A stretch of 40,695 bases of DNA, from NCBI GenBank assembly GCA_036374995.1, contig DASUSS010000092.1, positions 1-40,695 of the forward strand. The letters run 5' to 3'. Every line of letters begins with the position of its first letter. The stretch's first letter is position 1. Both the position numbers and the translations under genes were made by a program. Below are positions 7,381 through 16,234 of the stretch, piece by piece. Source of the stretch: SH-MAG3 sp036374995. GTDB lineage: Bacteria > Gemmatimonadota > Gemmatimonadetes > Longimicrobiales > RSA9. The notes beneath the pieces were generated by a model, which was given only the letters and a program-made list of their open reading frames with translations, was not told where the DNA came from and did not search any database.

Positions 7381-8918
7381 TGCGTGCAGTGCTTCCAGGC
7401 ATGACGCGCATCACGGTCCGCGATCTCTGGGACGACCTGACGGATCCGCTCCCGCCGGCAGTGGCTGATCTGCCGGTGGGTCGGGTCCGCGACGATTCGC
7501 GGCGGGTCGAGCCGGGGGATGTGTTCGTGGCCGTACGCGGGAGCGCGGCGGACGGCTACGAGCACATCGCCGAGGCCGTCGCGCGCGGCGCGGCGCTCGT
7601 GGTCGCGGAGCAGGACGCCGACGCGGATGTGCCCGTCGTGCGCGTCGCCGACGCCCGCAGCGCGCTCGCCGGCCTCGCCGCTGCCGCCTTCGGTCACCCG
7701 GCGAATCGTCTGACGACGGTCGGTATCACGGGCACGGTCGGCAAGACGTCGGTGCTCGCGATGCTCGGCGCGATCCTCGCCGAGGCCGGGATCGCCGCCG
7801 GCACCATCGGCTCGCTCGGCGTCCGGTACGCCGGCTCGACCCTGCTGACGCCCAACACCACACCCGGCATCCTGTGGATCCAGGAAGCGCTGGCCGGGAT
7901 GCGGGACGCAGGCATGAACGTCGCCGCCATGGAGGTGACGAGCCACGCGCTCGTCCAGCGCCGTGTCCACGGCATCGCGTTCGACCTCGGCGTCTTCACG
8001 AATCTCACGATGCTCGAGCACCTCGAGTATCATCGCTCCTTCCGTGCGTACGCGAATGCGAAAATGCATTTCCTCGAGCACCTCCGGCCCGATGCGCCCC
8101 TCGTCCACGCCGCCGGGGATCGCGTCGTCCGACAGGTCGTGCGCCGTCACACCGGTCCGCGCATCTCGTGCGGCGGCGGGAGCGCGTGGGTGCGCGTGGA
8201 CCGTGATGCGGTCGATCTCGATGGCACGCGTATCACGCTCGACATCCGGCGGCCCCTGCCGCGCCTGGATGGCTCGTGCCTCGAGCCGTGCCGGATCCCG
8301 CTCGTCCTGCGGACGATCGGGCGGCCCAACATCGCGAACGCGACGCTCGCCGCCGCAGCAGCGCTCTGTCTCGCCGCCGCGCCCGACCACGTGCATGCGG
8401 CCCTGGCGCGCATCGAGCCGCCACGGCGACGCATGCAGGTGATTCGGCGCGATCCGATCATTATCGACGATACGGTCGGACATCCGGACAGCATTACGGG
8501 AGTCTTCGAGCTCGTGGAGCGCGTACCGCACCGCTCGCTGCGCGTCGTGTTCTGCGTGCGCGGCAGGCGCGGCGCCCAGATCAATGCGCGGGACGCCGAG
8601 GCGCTCGCGATCTGGTCACGGCGCGTGCCCATCGATGCGCTGCACGTCACCTCGGCAGAGGACAGCGCAGACGAGCGGAATGCGGTCTCGGTCGAGGAGC
8701 GGGAGGCATTTCTGGATGTGCTGCGGCGCGCGCGGCTGCCGCACACACACCATGAGCGGCTCGAGGATGCGATCGCCGCTGCGCTCGACGGCGCCCGGGA
8801 GCGGGATCTGCTGCTGCTGCTCGGCGCTCAGGGCATGGACGCGGGGGCCGACATCGCCGGCAGGCTCCTGGACAGTGCGCCGCTCGAAGCCGGCAGCCGC
8901 CGGATCACCAGCGAATAG
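7380..8918 (+). CDS. Divergent MurE-like Mur ligase
   Basis: A 512-residue ATP-dependent amide ligase of the Mur family, closest in layout to MurE. N-terminal substrate domain: DDSRRVEPGDVFVAVRG (about 38-54). Central ATPase: P-loop GITGTVGKTS (115-124), the NTTPG block (159-163), EVTSHAL (185-191), TNLTMLEHLEYH (207-218) and AYANAKMHFLEHL with the normally carbamylated Lys at about 228. The C-terminal domain departs from MurE. The usual DYAHTPD is replaced by DDTVGHPDS (363-371), and I see no DNPR motif, which recognises meso-diaminopimelate in many MurE enzymes. It is outside a cell-wall (dcw) cluster and coupled to a MATE exporter, so it may be a paralogue with another substrate rather than the housekeeping enzyme. 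The 3' end overlaps the convergent DUF4105 gene by 91 bp. Confidence 0.85.
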   Translation: MRAVLPGMTRITVRDLWDDLTDPLPPAVADLPVGRVRDDSRRVEPGDVFVAVRGSAADGYEHIAEAVARGAALVVAEQDADADVPVVRVADARSALAGLAAAAFGHPANRLTTVGITGTVGKTSVLAMLGAILAEAGIAAGTIGSLGVRYAGSTLLTPNTTPGILWIQEALAGMRDAGMNVAAMEVTSHALVQRRVHGIAFDLGVFTNLTMLEHLEYHRSFRAYANAKMHFLEHLRPDAPLVHAAGDRVVRQVVRRHTGPRISCGGGSAWVRVDRDAVDLDGTRITLDIRRPLPRLDGSCLEPCRIPLVLRTIGRPNIANATLAAAAALCLAAAPDHVHAALARIEPPRRRMQVIRRDPIIIDDTVGHPDSITGVFELVERVPHRSLRVVFCVRGRRGAQINARDAEALAIWSRRVPIDALHVTSAEDSADERNAVSVEEREAFLDVLRRARLPHTHHERLEDAIAAALDGARERDLLLLLGAQGMDAGADIAGRLLDSAPLEAGSRRITSE

Positions 8919-9760
8919 TCGACCCGACCGTCCGCACCGAGTGCATGCGGGTTGACGAGGAACCGCTGGCGTGCGGAGTCGAGCGGCAGGTCGGTGTCGA
9001 TGAGACCGCGCTCGAAGGCGACCTCATCGGAGTAGCCCGGCAGCAGGACGCGGAGCCCGTAGCGGATCGGACGGCGCGCGATACCGTTCACGTGGCCGAG
9101 CAGATTCGTCGTGCAGTTGTTCCGGAGCGTGCCGTAGAACTCGGGATGCTCGTGCAGCCTGTTCGCGCGGCGCAGCATGTCGATGAAGAGCGAGCGGATC
9201 TGTTCGCGCGATGCACGCACCGGATATACGTACACGTCGTCATCGCGCACGACCCGCTGCTGGATGAGATCGCGCTCATCACCCACGACATACATGATCT
9301 CGTAGCTCTTGAAGAGGCCCCGGACGATCGAGTATTCCTCGCCCGCCTCGCGTCGCGCCTCCACGGAGATCGCGAGGAAGCGGCCGTCGTCGAAGCCGAA
9401 GCTGACGAACGCGTGCGCCGGCCCGCGCCGGTCGCGCGAGAACGGAGTCAGCACGTACCAGACACTCGACAGGCCGTCCAGGTCGTACGTCCGCTCCGTC
9501 CACGCCGGCCGCATCTCGGTCCCCGGACCCCAGCGGAAATCGCGCACGCCGTGGATCGTGACCTGGCGACCGTCGAATGTCGCACGGGGGAGGAGCCGCT
9601 GCTCGGTCCGCCAAAGGCGCTCGTGCGACGGCGCGAGCGAAGTCCAGCCGACTGCGACACCGAGAAGCAGCAGCCCGATCACACCGGTGACCGGTCGGTG
9701 CAACAGCGCGCTACGGGCGATGGCGTGCAGATCGACGGATGTCGGAAGGCGGAACCGCAC
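8828..9760 (-). CDS. DUF4105 / Lnb N-terminal-domain-like membrane-anchored protein
   Basis: A 310-residue protein with one N-terminal membrane segment (about 24-42) and a periplasmic domain that looks like Pfam DUF4105. That family was, to my recollection, renamed after the lipoprotein N-acyltransferase Lnb. Conserved landmarks are HAFVSFGF (117-124), DDDVYVYPV (173-181) and the diagnostic NNCTTNL (214-220); the invariant Cys216 and His117 are plausible catalytic residues. A role in lipoprotein or envelope maturation is inference. It uses a GTG start at 9760, only 2 nt after the stop of the upstream small membrane protein, so the two form an operon. The 3' end lies inside the Mur ligase gene. 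Confidence 0.8.
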   Translation of the reverse strand: MRFRLPTSVDLHAIARSALLHRPVTGVIGLLLLGVAVGWTSLAPSHERLWRTEQRLLPRATFDGRQVTIHGVRDFRWGPGTEMRPAWTERTYDLDGLSSVWYVLTPFSRDRRGPAHAFVSFGFDDGRFLAISVEARREAGEEYSIVRGLFKSYEIMYVVGDERDLIQQRVVRDDDVYVYPVRASREQIRSLFIDMLRRANRLHEHPEFYGTLRNNCTTNLLGHVNGIARRPIRYGLRVLLPGYSDEVAFERGLIDTDLPLDSARQRFLVNPHALGADGRVDYSLVIRRLPASSGALSRSLPAMSAPASMP

Positions 9761-9762
9761 GG

Positions 9763-10209
9763 TCAGCTGCCGGTGGCGAGCTGTTCCTCCTGCGGCAGCG
9801 GCTCTGCCTCGGGCAGCGGCTTCTTCGGCGAGTAACGGAAGCCGAGGTCCTCGTCGGTGAGGCCGGCGAGCCGGAGCATCCGGTCGACCGAGTGGTGCAT
9901 CTCGGCGTGTACCTGCTCGAGGTCATCGACTGCCGATCCTGACCCGCGCTGCGCATTGACTGCGGCGCGGTTCAGCCGGCGGACCAGCGTGATGAAGTAG
10001 TCCGTCTCCTTGCGCAGGGGCCGGTAGTTGCGGTCGTTCGGGAACAGCGACTGGGTGATGCGCCAGATCCCGGCCTCGATCAGCACGAGGCCGAGTGCGA
10101 CGACCAGCATGCGGTCGTACATGCCCTCGATGCTCATCACCGCGTAGATGATGAGCGTCGTGCCCGAAAGCGTGAGGGCTAGATGAAAGGAACCACGTAT
10201 CCTGCGCAT
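9763..10209 (-). CDS. Small membrane protein of unknown function
   Basis: 148 codons from ATG 10209, chosen because GGAGGA lies 7 nt upstream; a longer frame to 10320 has no such site. Two hydrophobic segments at about residues 9-26 and 33-48 form a hairpin. A charged, probably helical cytoplasmic tail of about 95 residues follows, ending in a Pro/Glu-rich stretch. I recognise no family. It is directly upstream of the DUF4105 protein with a 2-nt gap and is probably co-transcribed, which suggests an envelope role. Confidence 0.75.
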   Translation of the reverse strand: MRRIRGSFHLALTLSGTTLIIYAVMSIEGMYDRMLVVALGLVLIEAGIWRITQSLFPNDRNYRPLRKETDYFITLVRRLNRAAVNAQRGSGSAVDDLEQVHAEMHHSVDRMLRLAGLTDEDLGFRYSPKKPLPEAEPLPQEEQLATGS

Positions 10210-10653
10210 GGCCCGGTCCTCCGGCACGCCCGGTGCCGCGCTGCTTCCCACGAGGGAACACCCGCCGAAAGTGGCGCCGGCACTGGCAGAACGAGGTCGA
10301 CTTGACGGATTTCGCGGCATCCGGAGAGACCGGACACCGGTCAGAGTTTGCTACCTGTCAGGAAAATAATGCGTTGTCGAGCGCCGCGGCACCCCGACGG
10401 CGCCTGCGCTGCAACCGCGCCGCGCCACGCGGGTAGCATCCGCCGGCGGCATCGCATTCTGCACTGGGCGCGTCATTTTGCGACGGTGCCACCGCTCGGC
10501 CGGCCGCGCCTCGGGCGCGGGAACCCGGCTCCGCACGAGGGATCGCGCGGACGGCGCGGGAGTTGCCACAGCGGCACGCCAACGCGCGTCCGCGCGATCG
10601 CGTCGTGCTCCGTAATTGGGCACGGCCCCGCATCAGACACCGTGAGGAACGCA
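10210..10653. other. 444-bp intergenic region between divergent genes
   Basis: This separates the small membrane protein (minus) from the outer-membrane protein (plus). It holds a perfect 6-bp inverted repeat GACCGG-ACA-CCGGTC (10328-10342), followed by the only AT-richer patch (about 10345-10372) where a promoter could sit. I see no convincing -35/-10 pair, terminator, RNA gene or conserved ORF. A frame running from ATG 10369 into the downstream gene looks like non-coding GC-rich sequence, dominated by Arg, His and Ala. Confidence 0.4.
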
Positions 10654-11313
10654 ATGCAGCGTAGAATCCTGATCGCCGCGGCGGCGATCATGTTGCCGGT
10701 GAGCGCATCCGCTCAGTCGATCGGCGTCGGCGTGGCCGCGCGTGCCGGCTCGCTCGGGTTCGGCGGCGAGCTTGCCGTCAGTGTGACGCGCTATTTCGGC
10801 GTACGTGCCGGCATCGGCGCCCTCCCGATCAGCTACACGGGCGAGGTCGAGGATGTGAGGTATCATGTCGAGTCGACATCGCCGCTGACGAACCTCGGCT
10901 TCGACTTCTATCCGGGCTTCTTCGACCTGCGTCTGGGTGGCGGTCTGATGTTCATCCGCAATCCGACGACGTTCGATGCGCAGTACTCCGGTACGATCAT
11001 GATCAACGGCCAGCAGTACTCGGATGCCGAGGTTGGTGCGCTGGTCGGCGAGCTGGATCACGGATCGAAGGCGCCGTACGCGATCATCGGTCTCGGCCGC
11101 CAGACGAACCGCGGGATCGGGATCTATCTGGATCTCGGTGCGGCGTTCCTCGAGGAGCAGCGCATGCGCTACAATGCGACGGGCGCGCTGCGCAACGACC
11201 CCACGTTCCAGGCGGAGCTCGAGGCGGAGGCGCGCAAGATCGAGGATGAGGTGAACCGTTACGTGAAGGTGTATCCCATCCTGTCGGCCGGAATCAAGTT
11301 CGGGTTCCTGTAG
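10654..11313 (+). CDS. Secreted outer-membrane beta-barrel protein
   Basis: 219 residues with a clean signal peptide ending at ASAQS (about residue 20), then alternating hydrophobic/glycine-aromatic strands (GVGVAARAGSLGFGGELAVSVTRYFGVRAGIG and similar stretches) typical of small OmpA-like or OmpW-like barrels. A charged helical insertion of about 25 residues (around 180-205) precedes the final strand, which ends GIKFGFL. The start is ATG 10654, with TGAGGA 5 nt upstream. Function unknown, possibly structural. It ends inside the 3' end of the convergent DNA ligase gene (20-bp overlap). Confidence 0.85.
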   Translation: MQRRILIAAAAIMLPVSASAQSIGVGVAARAGSLGFGGELAVSVTRYFGVRAGIGALPISYTGEVEDVRYHVESTSPLTNLGFDFYPGFFDLRLGGGLMFIRNPTTFDAQYSGTIMINGQQYSDAEVGALVGELDHGSKAPYAIIGLGRQTNRGIGIYLDLGAAFLEEQRMRYNATGALRNDPTFQAELEAEARKIEDEVNRYVKVYPILSAGIKFGFL

Positions 11314-12841
11314 TCGACATGTGGATGGCGCGCACGCGGTCGATCGTGTCCGCGTGCGCTGCCGTCTTGTCGTCGCGGTAGCACTTCACGCGCGCGAACC
11401 GGAGCGCGACGCCACCGGGGTAGCGCGGGCTCGCCTGGACCCCCTCGAACGCGATCTCGACCACCAGCTCCGGCCGGACGTGTACGATGTGTCCCTCACG
11501 TCCGATCTCACGCGCAAGCAGCTCCCGCGTCTGCCACTCGAGGATGGCGTCCGTCAGTCCCTTGAACGTCTTGCCGAGCATCACGAAGCCGCCGTTCTCG
11601 GGATCGCGCGCGCCGAGATGCAGATTGCTCAGCCAGCCCTGGCGCCGGCCGTGGCCCCACTCCGCGGCGAGCACGACGAGATCCAGGGTGTCCGCCTGCT
11701 TCACCTTCAGCCACGCACCACCGCGCCGGCCGGCATCGTACGTCGCGTCGAGCGACTTCGCGACGACGCCCTCGTGACCGGCAGCGAGCGCGCGACTCAT
11801 GAACGCCTGCGCCTCGGTCACGTCGTCCGTGATGATGCGCGGTACGACGAGCGACTCCGGTAATGCGTGTCGCAGCGCATCGAATCGCGTCGCCAATGGC
11901 TCTGCGATCAACGACTCGCCATCGAGCTGGAGGATGTCGAAGAAGAACGTGGAGAGCGGTGTCTCCTCGAGGAGGCGGTGGACATCGACGCGGCTGCCGA
12001 AGCGCGACATCGTCACCTGGAACGGTGCCGGCGTCCCGTCCCTGCGCAGCGCGATCGCCTCGCCATCCAGCACGAGCTCGCGCGCCGGCAGTGCACGCAC
12101 AGATTCCACCAGCTCCGGCACGGCCGGCGTGATCTCGTTCAGCCGCCTCGTGTAGATGCGCACGTCATCGCCGCTGCGATGCACCTGCACGCGTGCGCCG
12201 TCCAGCTTGTAGTCGAGCGCCGCGCGCTCGAGCCGCGCCATCGCGTCCGCCATGTCCTCCGCGGGCTGGGCCAGCATCGGCTGGAGCGGTCGGAACAGCT
12301 GCACGCCGAACGCGCGCAGACCCGCCGCGCCGTCCTTCAGCGCGGCGAGCGCGACATCCGGCAGACTGCCCGCGAGCTGCGCTGCGCGGCGCACGTCGGC
12401 GACGGGAAGGTCGGCGGCCCGCGCGACCGCATCGGCGAGCACACCCTCGAGCGCACCCTGACGCAGCTCGCCCCAGATCAGGCGCGACGCGAACTCCTGC
12501 TCGGCGTCGGTGGCACGCGCGAACAGCGCGCGCAGCGCATCCACCCGCACGCGCGTCGATCCAGCCCCGCTCATCCCGGCAATGCGTGCGAACGCTGCGT
12601 CGACTTCCCCTACCGTGAGCTGCGGTGCGTCGGCCGGCGGGACATCGCGGGCGGCGCGCACGGCGGCCGGCCCGAGCCCGATCCGTCCCTGCCGCAGCGT
12701 TCCGCTCAGCCAGCTCACCGCAATCGACGCCTCCTCCGCCGGCGCACCGCGCAGCAGATCCGCGAGCCGGGCGATCTTCGCGTTGCGCGACGCGGTTGCC
12801 GTCGTGTCGCGGGAGGCGGCGACAATGTCGGTGAGCAACAT
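11294..12841 (-). CDS. lig: ATP-dependent DNA ligase
   Basis: A 515-residue ligase of the archaeal/bacterial LigB-type ATP-dependent family. An N-terminal helical DNA-binding domain (about 1-180) precedes the nucleotidyltransferase core. The adenylation motif DYKLDGAR has the catalytic lysine at residue 212. Other motifs are visible downstream: VLDGEAIALR (motif III region), FFFDILQLDGE, EGVVAKSLDATY (motif IV) and GGAWLKVKQADTLDLVV (motif V), then an OB-fold C-terminus with a final RVKCYRDDK region. It joins nicks using ATP and is an accessory to the NAD-dependent LigA that bacteria normally carry. No Ku or LigD-like polymerase is nearby. GGAG lies 8 nt before ATG 12841. Confidence 0.95.
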   Translation of the reverse strand: MLLTDIVAASRDTTATASRNAKIARLADLLRGAPAEEASIAVSWLSGTLRQGRIGLGPAAVRAARDVPPADAPQLTVGEVDAAFARIAGMSGAGSTRVRVDALRALFARATDAEQEFASRLIWGELRQGALEGVLADAVARAADLPVADVRRAAQLAGSLPDVALAALKDGAAGLRAFGVQLFRPLQPMLAQPAEDMADAMARLERAALDYKLDGARVQVHRSGDDVRIYTRRLNEITPAVPELVESVRALPARELVLDGEAIALRRDGTPAPFQVTMSRFGSRVDVHRLLEETPLSTFFFDILQLDGESLIAEPLATRFDALRHALPESLVVPRIITDDVTEAQAFMSRALAAGHEGVVAKSLDATYDAGRRGGAWLKVKQADTLDLVVLAAEWGHGRRQGWLSNLHLGARDPENGGFVMLGKTFKGLTDAILEWQTRELLAREIGREGHIVHVRPELVVEIAFEGVQASPRYPGGVALRFARVKCYRDDKTAAHADTIDRVRAIHMSTTGTRT

Positions 12842-12905
12842 ATCCGTGGCTCCGTGCTCCGCGGCTCCGAAGCTGACGCTGCGGAGCTGCGCGAGTACCG
12901 GCCTC

Positions 12906-15326
12906 TCACTCCGTGTTCAGTACGCTCGCCGGCGGGGTCCTCGAGGCCCGCCACGCGGGTAGAGCGCTCGCAATGAAGGCGACCGTGATCAGTACGATGC
13001 CGGCCGCGAGGAACGTGGCCGGATCGAACGCGCCGATCCCGAACAGCAGGGATTGCAGCAGCCTCGATGTTGCGGCCGCGGCGACCATTCCGACCAGCAC
13101 GCCGGCGCCGGCGAGGCGGAGGCCACCTCCGACGATGAGCCGGATCACGTCCGAGCGGCTCGCGCCGATGGCCATGCGCACACCGATCTCGCGACGGCGC
13201 TGAGTGACGCTGTAGCTGATCACGCCGAATATGCCGATCGCGGCCAGGAGCAGCGCGACGGCGCTGAATGCAGTGAGCAGGAGCGTCATGAAGCGGTCGC
13301 GCGCCATGGACGCGGCCACGACCTCGCTCATGGGCCGCAGCCGTGCGGGCGCGAGCGCCGGGTCGAGCTCGGTGACCGCAGTCCTCAGGGCGGTCCCGAG
13401 CGTCGCGGGGTCCAGTGTGGTGGCGACCGTGATGTCGAGCGAGCGCAGCGGCAGCTGGGCTACGGGGAAGTAGATCTCCGGTTCCGCCGCCTCGCGCAGG
13501 TCGCCGTGGCGCATCGCGCCGACGACGCCGACCACCTCGCCCGAGACCTGCGTGCCCTCGGTGCGCTGCCAGCCCATGGTGATCCGCTTGCCGATCGGAT
13601 TCTCGTTCGGGAAGTGACGCTCGACGGCGACCTCGCTGAGCAGCACGACCGGCGCCGCGCCCGCGCGGTCGGCATCATTGAAGAGGCGCCCGGCTCGCAG
13701 CGGCACGCCCATGGCTTCGAAGAAGCCGGGCGTCACGACGCGCACATCCATCACCTCTTCCGCGCCCGGCTCGGGCGCCGGGCGGCCATCGACGGTGAAC
13801 GTGATGGTCATCACGTTGCCGCCGAGCGGGATCCCGTTGATGCCGCCGACCGCAGTCACGCCCGGCACCGCACGCAGCTGCTCATCGAGCTGCGACCAGA
13901 ACGCCGCCACGCGAGCGTCATCGCCGTACCGGGTCGCCGGCAGCAGGAGCTCGAACGCCAGATTGTTGTCCGTGCGAAAACCCGGGTCCACGCTCCGCAG
14001 TTCGTCGAAGCTGCGGATCAGCAGGCCGGCCGCGATGACGAGTGCAAATGCCAGTGCGGTCTCGGCGAGCACGAGCGCGGACCGCGTGCGCGCGCCGGCG
14101 CGGCCCGCGAGACCCCGCCCGCCCTCGCGCAGCGTGGAAGCCAGCTCGGCACGGCGGGTCTGGAGCGCCGGCGCCATCCCGAAGAGCAGCGCCGAACCGA
14201 GCGACACGATCAGTGTGAATGTGACCACCCTGCCATCGATCGAGATGCCGGGCATCTGCGGCATGCTCGGCGGCATGAGCGCGAGCAGCGCGTCCGCGGC
14301 CCATGCACCCAGCAGCAGGCCGGTGGCGCCGCCGCCGAGTCCGAGCACGACGCTCTCGGCCGTGAGCTGCCGGATCAGGCGTACCGAGCTCGCGCCGAGC
14401 GCACGCCTCACGGCGAAATCGGTGGACCGTGCAGCCGCCTGGGCCAGCAGCAGGTTCGCGAGGTTCGCGCATGCAATCAGCAGGACGAGACCGACTGCGC
14501 CGAGCAGCAGGAGCAGCGGCTGGCGGGCCCGGCCGACATACCGGTCGCGCAGCGGACTCACGCCGGCCGACCAGTTCGGCAGCTGCTGAGCGGCATCCTG
14601 CTTGGCAAGCTCCATCACGCGGACCGCGTCCGCATCCGCCTGCTCCAGCGTGACACCGGGCTTGAGCCGCGCCACGACGCGGAGGAAGACGCCGTACAGC
14701 GCGTTCGGATTGTTGAATCGCGGCGAGTACTCGAACGGGATCCAGAACTCGAGCTCCGGCGGAAAGCTCGCCGAGGCCGGCATCACACCGACGACTTCAC
14801 GCGCGACATCGTCGAGCAGGATCGAGCGTCCCAGAATCGTCGGATCCGCGCCGAACCGGCCGCGCCACAGCGCCTCGCTGAGCAGCACGACGTTCGTGTT
14901 CCCGGGCTCGTTCTCGGCCGTCGTGAAGACGCGACCGTGCAGCGGCGGCACACCCGTGACATCGAAGTAGTTGCCGCTGATTCCGGCGCCCGTGATCACC
15001 TCCGGCTCGCCCGCTCCGGTGAGCGTGCCGCCGGTGTTGGCCATGAGCGCGACGCCCGAGAATGCGCTGCTCCGGTCCCGCATCGCGCGGAACGCGGCCG
15101 GCGATGCCACACCCGTGGCCTCGCCGTCGACCTTTACCTCGATCTGCACCAGCTCGTCGGGTGCACGGAACGGCAGCGGGCGCAGCAGCACGCCGTTCAC
15201 GAGCGTGAAGATGGCGCTGTTGGCGCCGATGCCGACGCCGAGCGTGAGTACCGCCACGGCGGAGAAGAGCGGATCGCGCGCCAACCGGCGCAGCGCGACC
15301 TTGAGGTCCTGGATCAGGTCATCCAT
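12906..15326 (-). CDS. ADOP-family ABC transporter permease (MacB/FtsX type)
   Basis: 806 residues with duplicated FtsX architecture. An N-terminal helix (AVLTLGVGIGANSAIFTLVNG) is followed by a MacB-like periplasmic domain and a three-helix FtsX bundle around residues 280-390. A central helix and a second periplasmic domain come next, then the C-terminal FtsX bundle (FMTLLLTAFSAVALLLAAIGIFGVISYSVTQRRREIGVRMAIGAS and onward). The N-terminal DLKVALRRLARDP and overall length match the ADOP permeases abundant in Acidobacteria and Gemmatimonadota. These work with a separate MacB-like ATPase, and no ATPase gene is adjacent. Role: export or mechanotransmission at the envelope, substrate unknown. 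Only a weak GGGA site precedes ATG 15326. Confidence 0.93.
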   Translation of the reverse strand: MDDLIQDLKVALRRLARDPLFSAVAVLTLGVGIGANSAIFTLVNGVLLRPLPFRAPDELVQIEVKVDGEATGVASPAAFRAMRDRSSAFSGVALMANTGGTLTGAGEPEVITGAGISGNYFDVTGVPPLHGRVFTTAENEPGNTNVVLLSEALWRGRFGADPTILGRSILLDDVAREVVGVMPASASFPPELEFWIPFEYSPRFNNPNALYGVFLRVVARLKPGVTLEQADADAVRVMELAKQDAAQQLPNWSAGVSPLRDRYVGRARQPLLLLLGAVGLVLLIACANLANLLLAQAAARSTDFAVRRALGASSVRLIRQLTAESVVLGLGGGATGLLLGAWAADALLALMPPSMPQMPGISIDGRVVTFTLIVSLGSALLFGMAPALQTRRAELASTLREGGRGLAGRAGARTRSALVLAETALAFALVIAAGLLIRSFDELRSVDPGFRTDNNLAFELLLPATRYGDDARVAAFWSQLDEQLRAVPGVTAVGGINGIPLGGNVMTITFTVDGRPAPEPGAEEVMDVRVVTPGFFEAMGVPLRAGRLFNDADRAGAAPVVLLSEVAVERHFPNENPIGKRITMGWQRTEGTQVSGEVVGVVGAMRHGDLREAAEPEIYFPVAQLPLRSLDITVATTLDPATLGTALRTAVTELDPALAPARLRPMSEVVAASMARDRFMTLLLTAFSAVALLLAAIGIFGVISYSVTQRRREIGVRMAIGASRSDVIRLIVGGGLRLAGAGVLVGMVAAAATSRLLQSLLFGIGAFDPATFLAAGIVLITVAFIASALPAWRASRTPPASVLNTE

Positions 15327-15493
15327 CGTTCGTTCCCGGTATGTGCTGGAAAGCCGCAGTGCGACGTTTCGAGACGTGCAGTGGAACTCCCGGGCCAGCG
15401 CGGAGGAGCGCGTAAGTCGTTGTCAATCCGGATGGATTGCGGCCCGCGCCACCCGGATTGCGTCCGGCTGTGGGACGATCGTTTGCAGTTCCG

Positions 15494-16234
15494 CTACGTC
15501 CCCGCCCGCGTCACCGACGCCGTCCGTCGCAGCACGAGCTGCTCCCCGCGCCACGGCACGTCGAACGGCCGGCGCTGCTCCAGCGCGAAACCGTGGCTCT
15601 CGATCCGGCGCTTCATGTCATCGATGCCGGACCACGACGAGCTCTCGTAGAACCCCGCATCGCTGGGCTGGTCCTCGCCGCCATTCAGCTCCGCGATCAG
15701 CAGCCCGTCCGGCACGAGGACCCGATGGATCTCGGCGAGCACGCGATCGAGCTCGTAGGCGTGATCGAGCGAGTTCGTGTACGCGACGTCCACGCTGCCG
15801 TCGGCGTACTGGAGCGCGTGGAAGTCACCCGTGACCACGTACCGGTTGTCGCGGCCCGGATTCAGGTCGATGCCGACCGCGAACGCGCCGCGATCGATGA
15901 ATGCGCGCACCTCCGTCCCCTGCCGCGCGGCGATGCAGAGAACGGATCGACCCTTCAGCTCCGTCTCGAGTCCGGTGAGCCGCCCGGTCAGTGCCTCGTA
16001 GAACCGCTCATCGTGCCGCCGCACGAACCGGCCGCGCGCCGCATCGAACTTCGTCTTCTGGTGCGCGATGTACGTCTCGTAATCCGGATACACCCGCCGC
16101 CTGAACCCATCCTCCGTCCGCTCCCAGCGCTGGCCCAGGCGGAGCTTCAGCAGCGTCTTGCGCAGTTGTGCACCGATCCTGCGGACGGCACGGCCGACAC
16201 CCGTATCCGGGACCTGGCGCCGATCACTTCCCAT
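15494..16234 (-). CDS. Class I SAM-dependent methyltransferase
   Basis: A 246-residue cytoplasmic protein. A basic N-terminal region of about 90 residues precedes a Rossmann-type methyltransferase core. The SAM-binding motif I is degenerate (SVLCIAARQGTEV, 97-109, rather than ExGxG). It is followed by the acidic ribose-binding strand VGIDLNPG (120-127), GDFHALQYADGSVDVAYT (137-154) and the EIHRVLVPDGLLIAE strand. It belongs to the Methyltransf_11 group; the acceptor is unknown. It overlaps the pterin dehydratase gene upstream by 11 bp, so it is very probably the last gene of a short operon. No clear ribosome site is visible. Confidence 0.85.
   Translation of the reverse strand: MGSDRRQVPDTGVGRAVRRIGAQLRKTLLKLRLGQRWERTEDGFRRRVYPDYETYIAHQKTKFDAARGRFVRRHDERFYEALTGRLTGLETELKGRSVLCIAARQGTEVRAFIDRGAFAVGIDLNPGRDNRYVVTGDFHALQYADGSVDVAYTNSLDHAYELDRVLAEIHRVLVPDGLLIAELNGGEDQPSDAGFYESSSWSGIDDMKRRIESHGFALEQRRPFDVPWRGEQLVLRRTASVTRAGT

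Noticed and set aside
10369..10653. Upstream start at ATG 10369 with an AGGA site for the outer-membrane protein
   Set aside because: It would bury a clean signal peptide behind 95 residues of Arg/His/Ala-rich sequence.
15421..15426. Perfect TTGACA (minus strand) upstream of the ADOP permease, next to a CAATCC-GGAT-GGATTG hairpin
   Set aside because: No acceptable -10 box lies 15-19 bp downstream, so no promoter is called.
13053..15650. Very long plus-strand open frame (865 codons) opposite the ADOP permease
   Set aside because: It is antisense to a clear family member, rich in Arg, His, Gln and Asp, with no domain. Long shadow frames are expected at this GC content.
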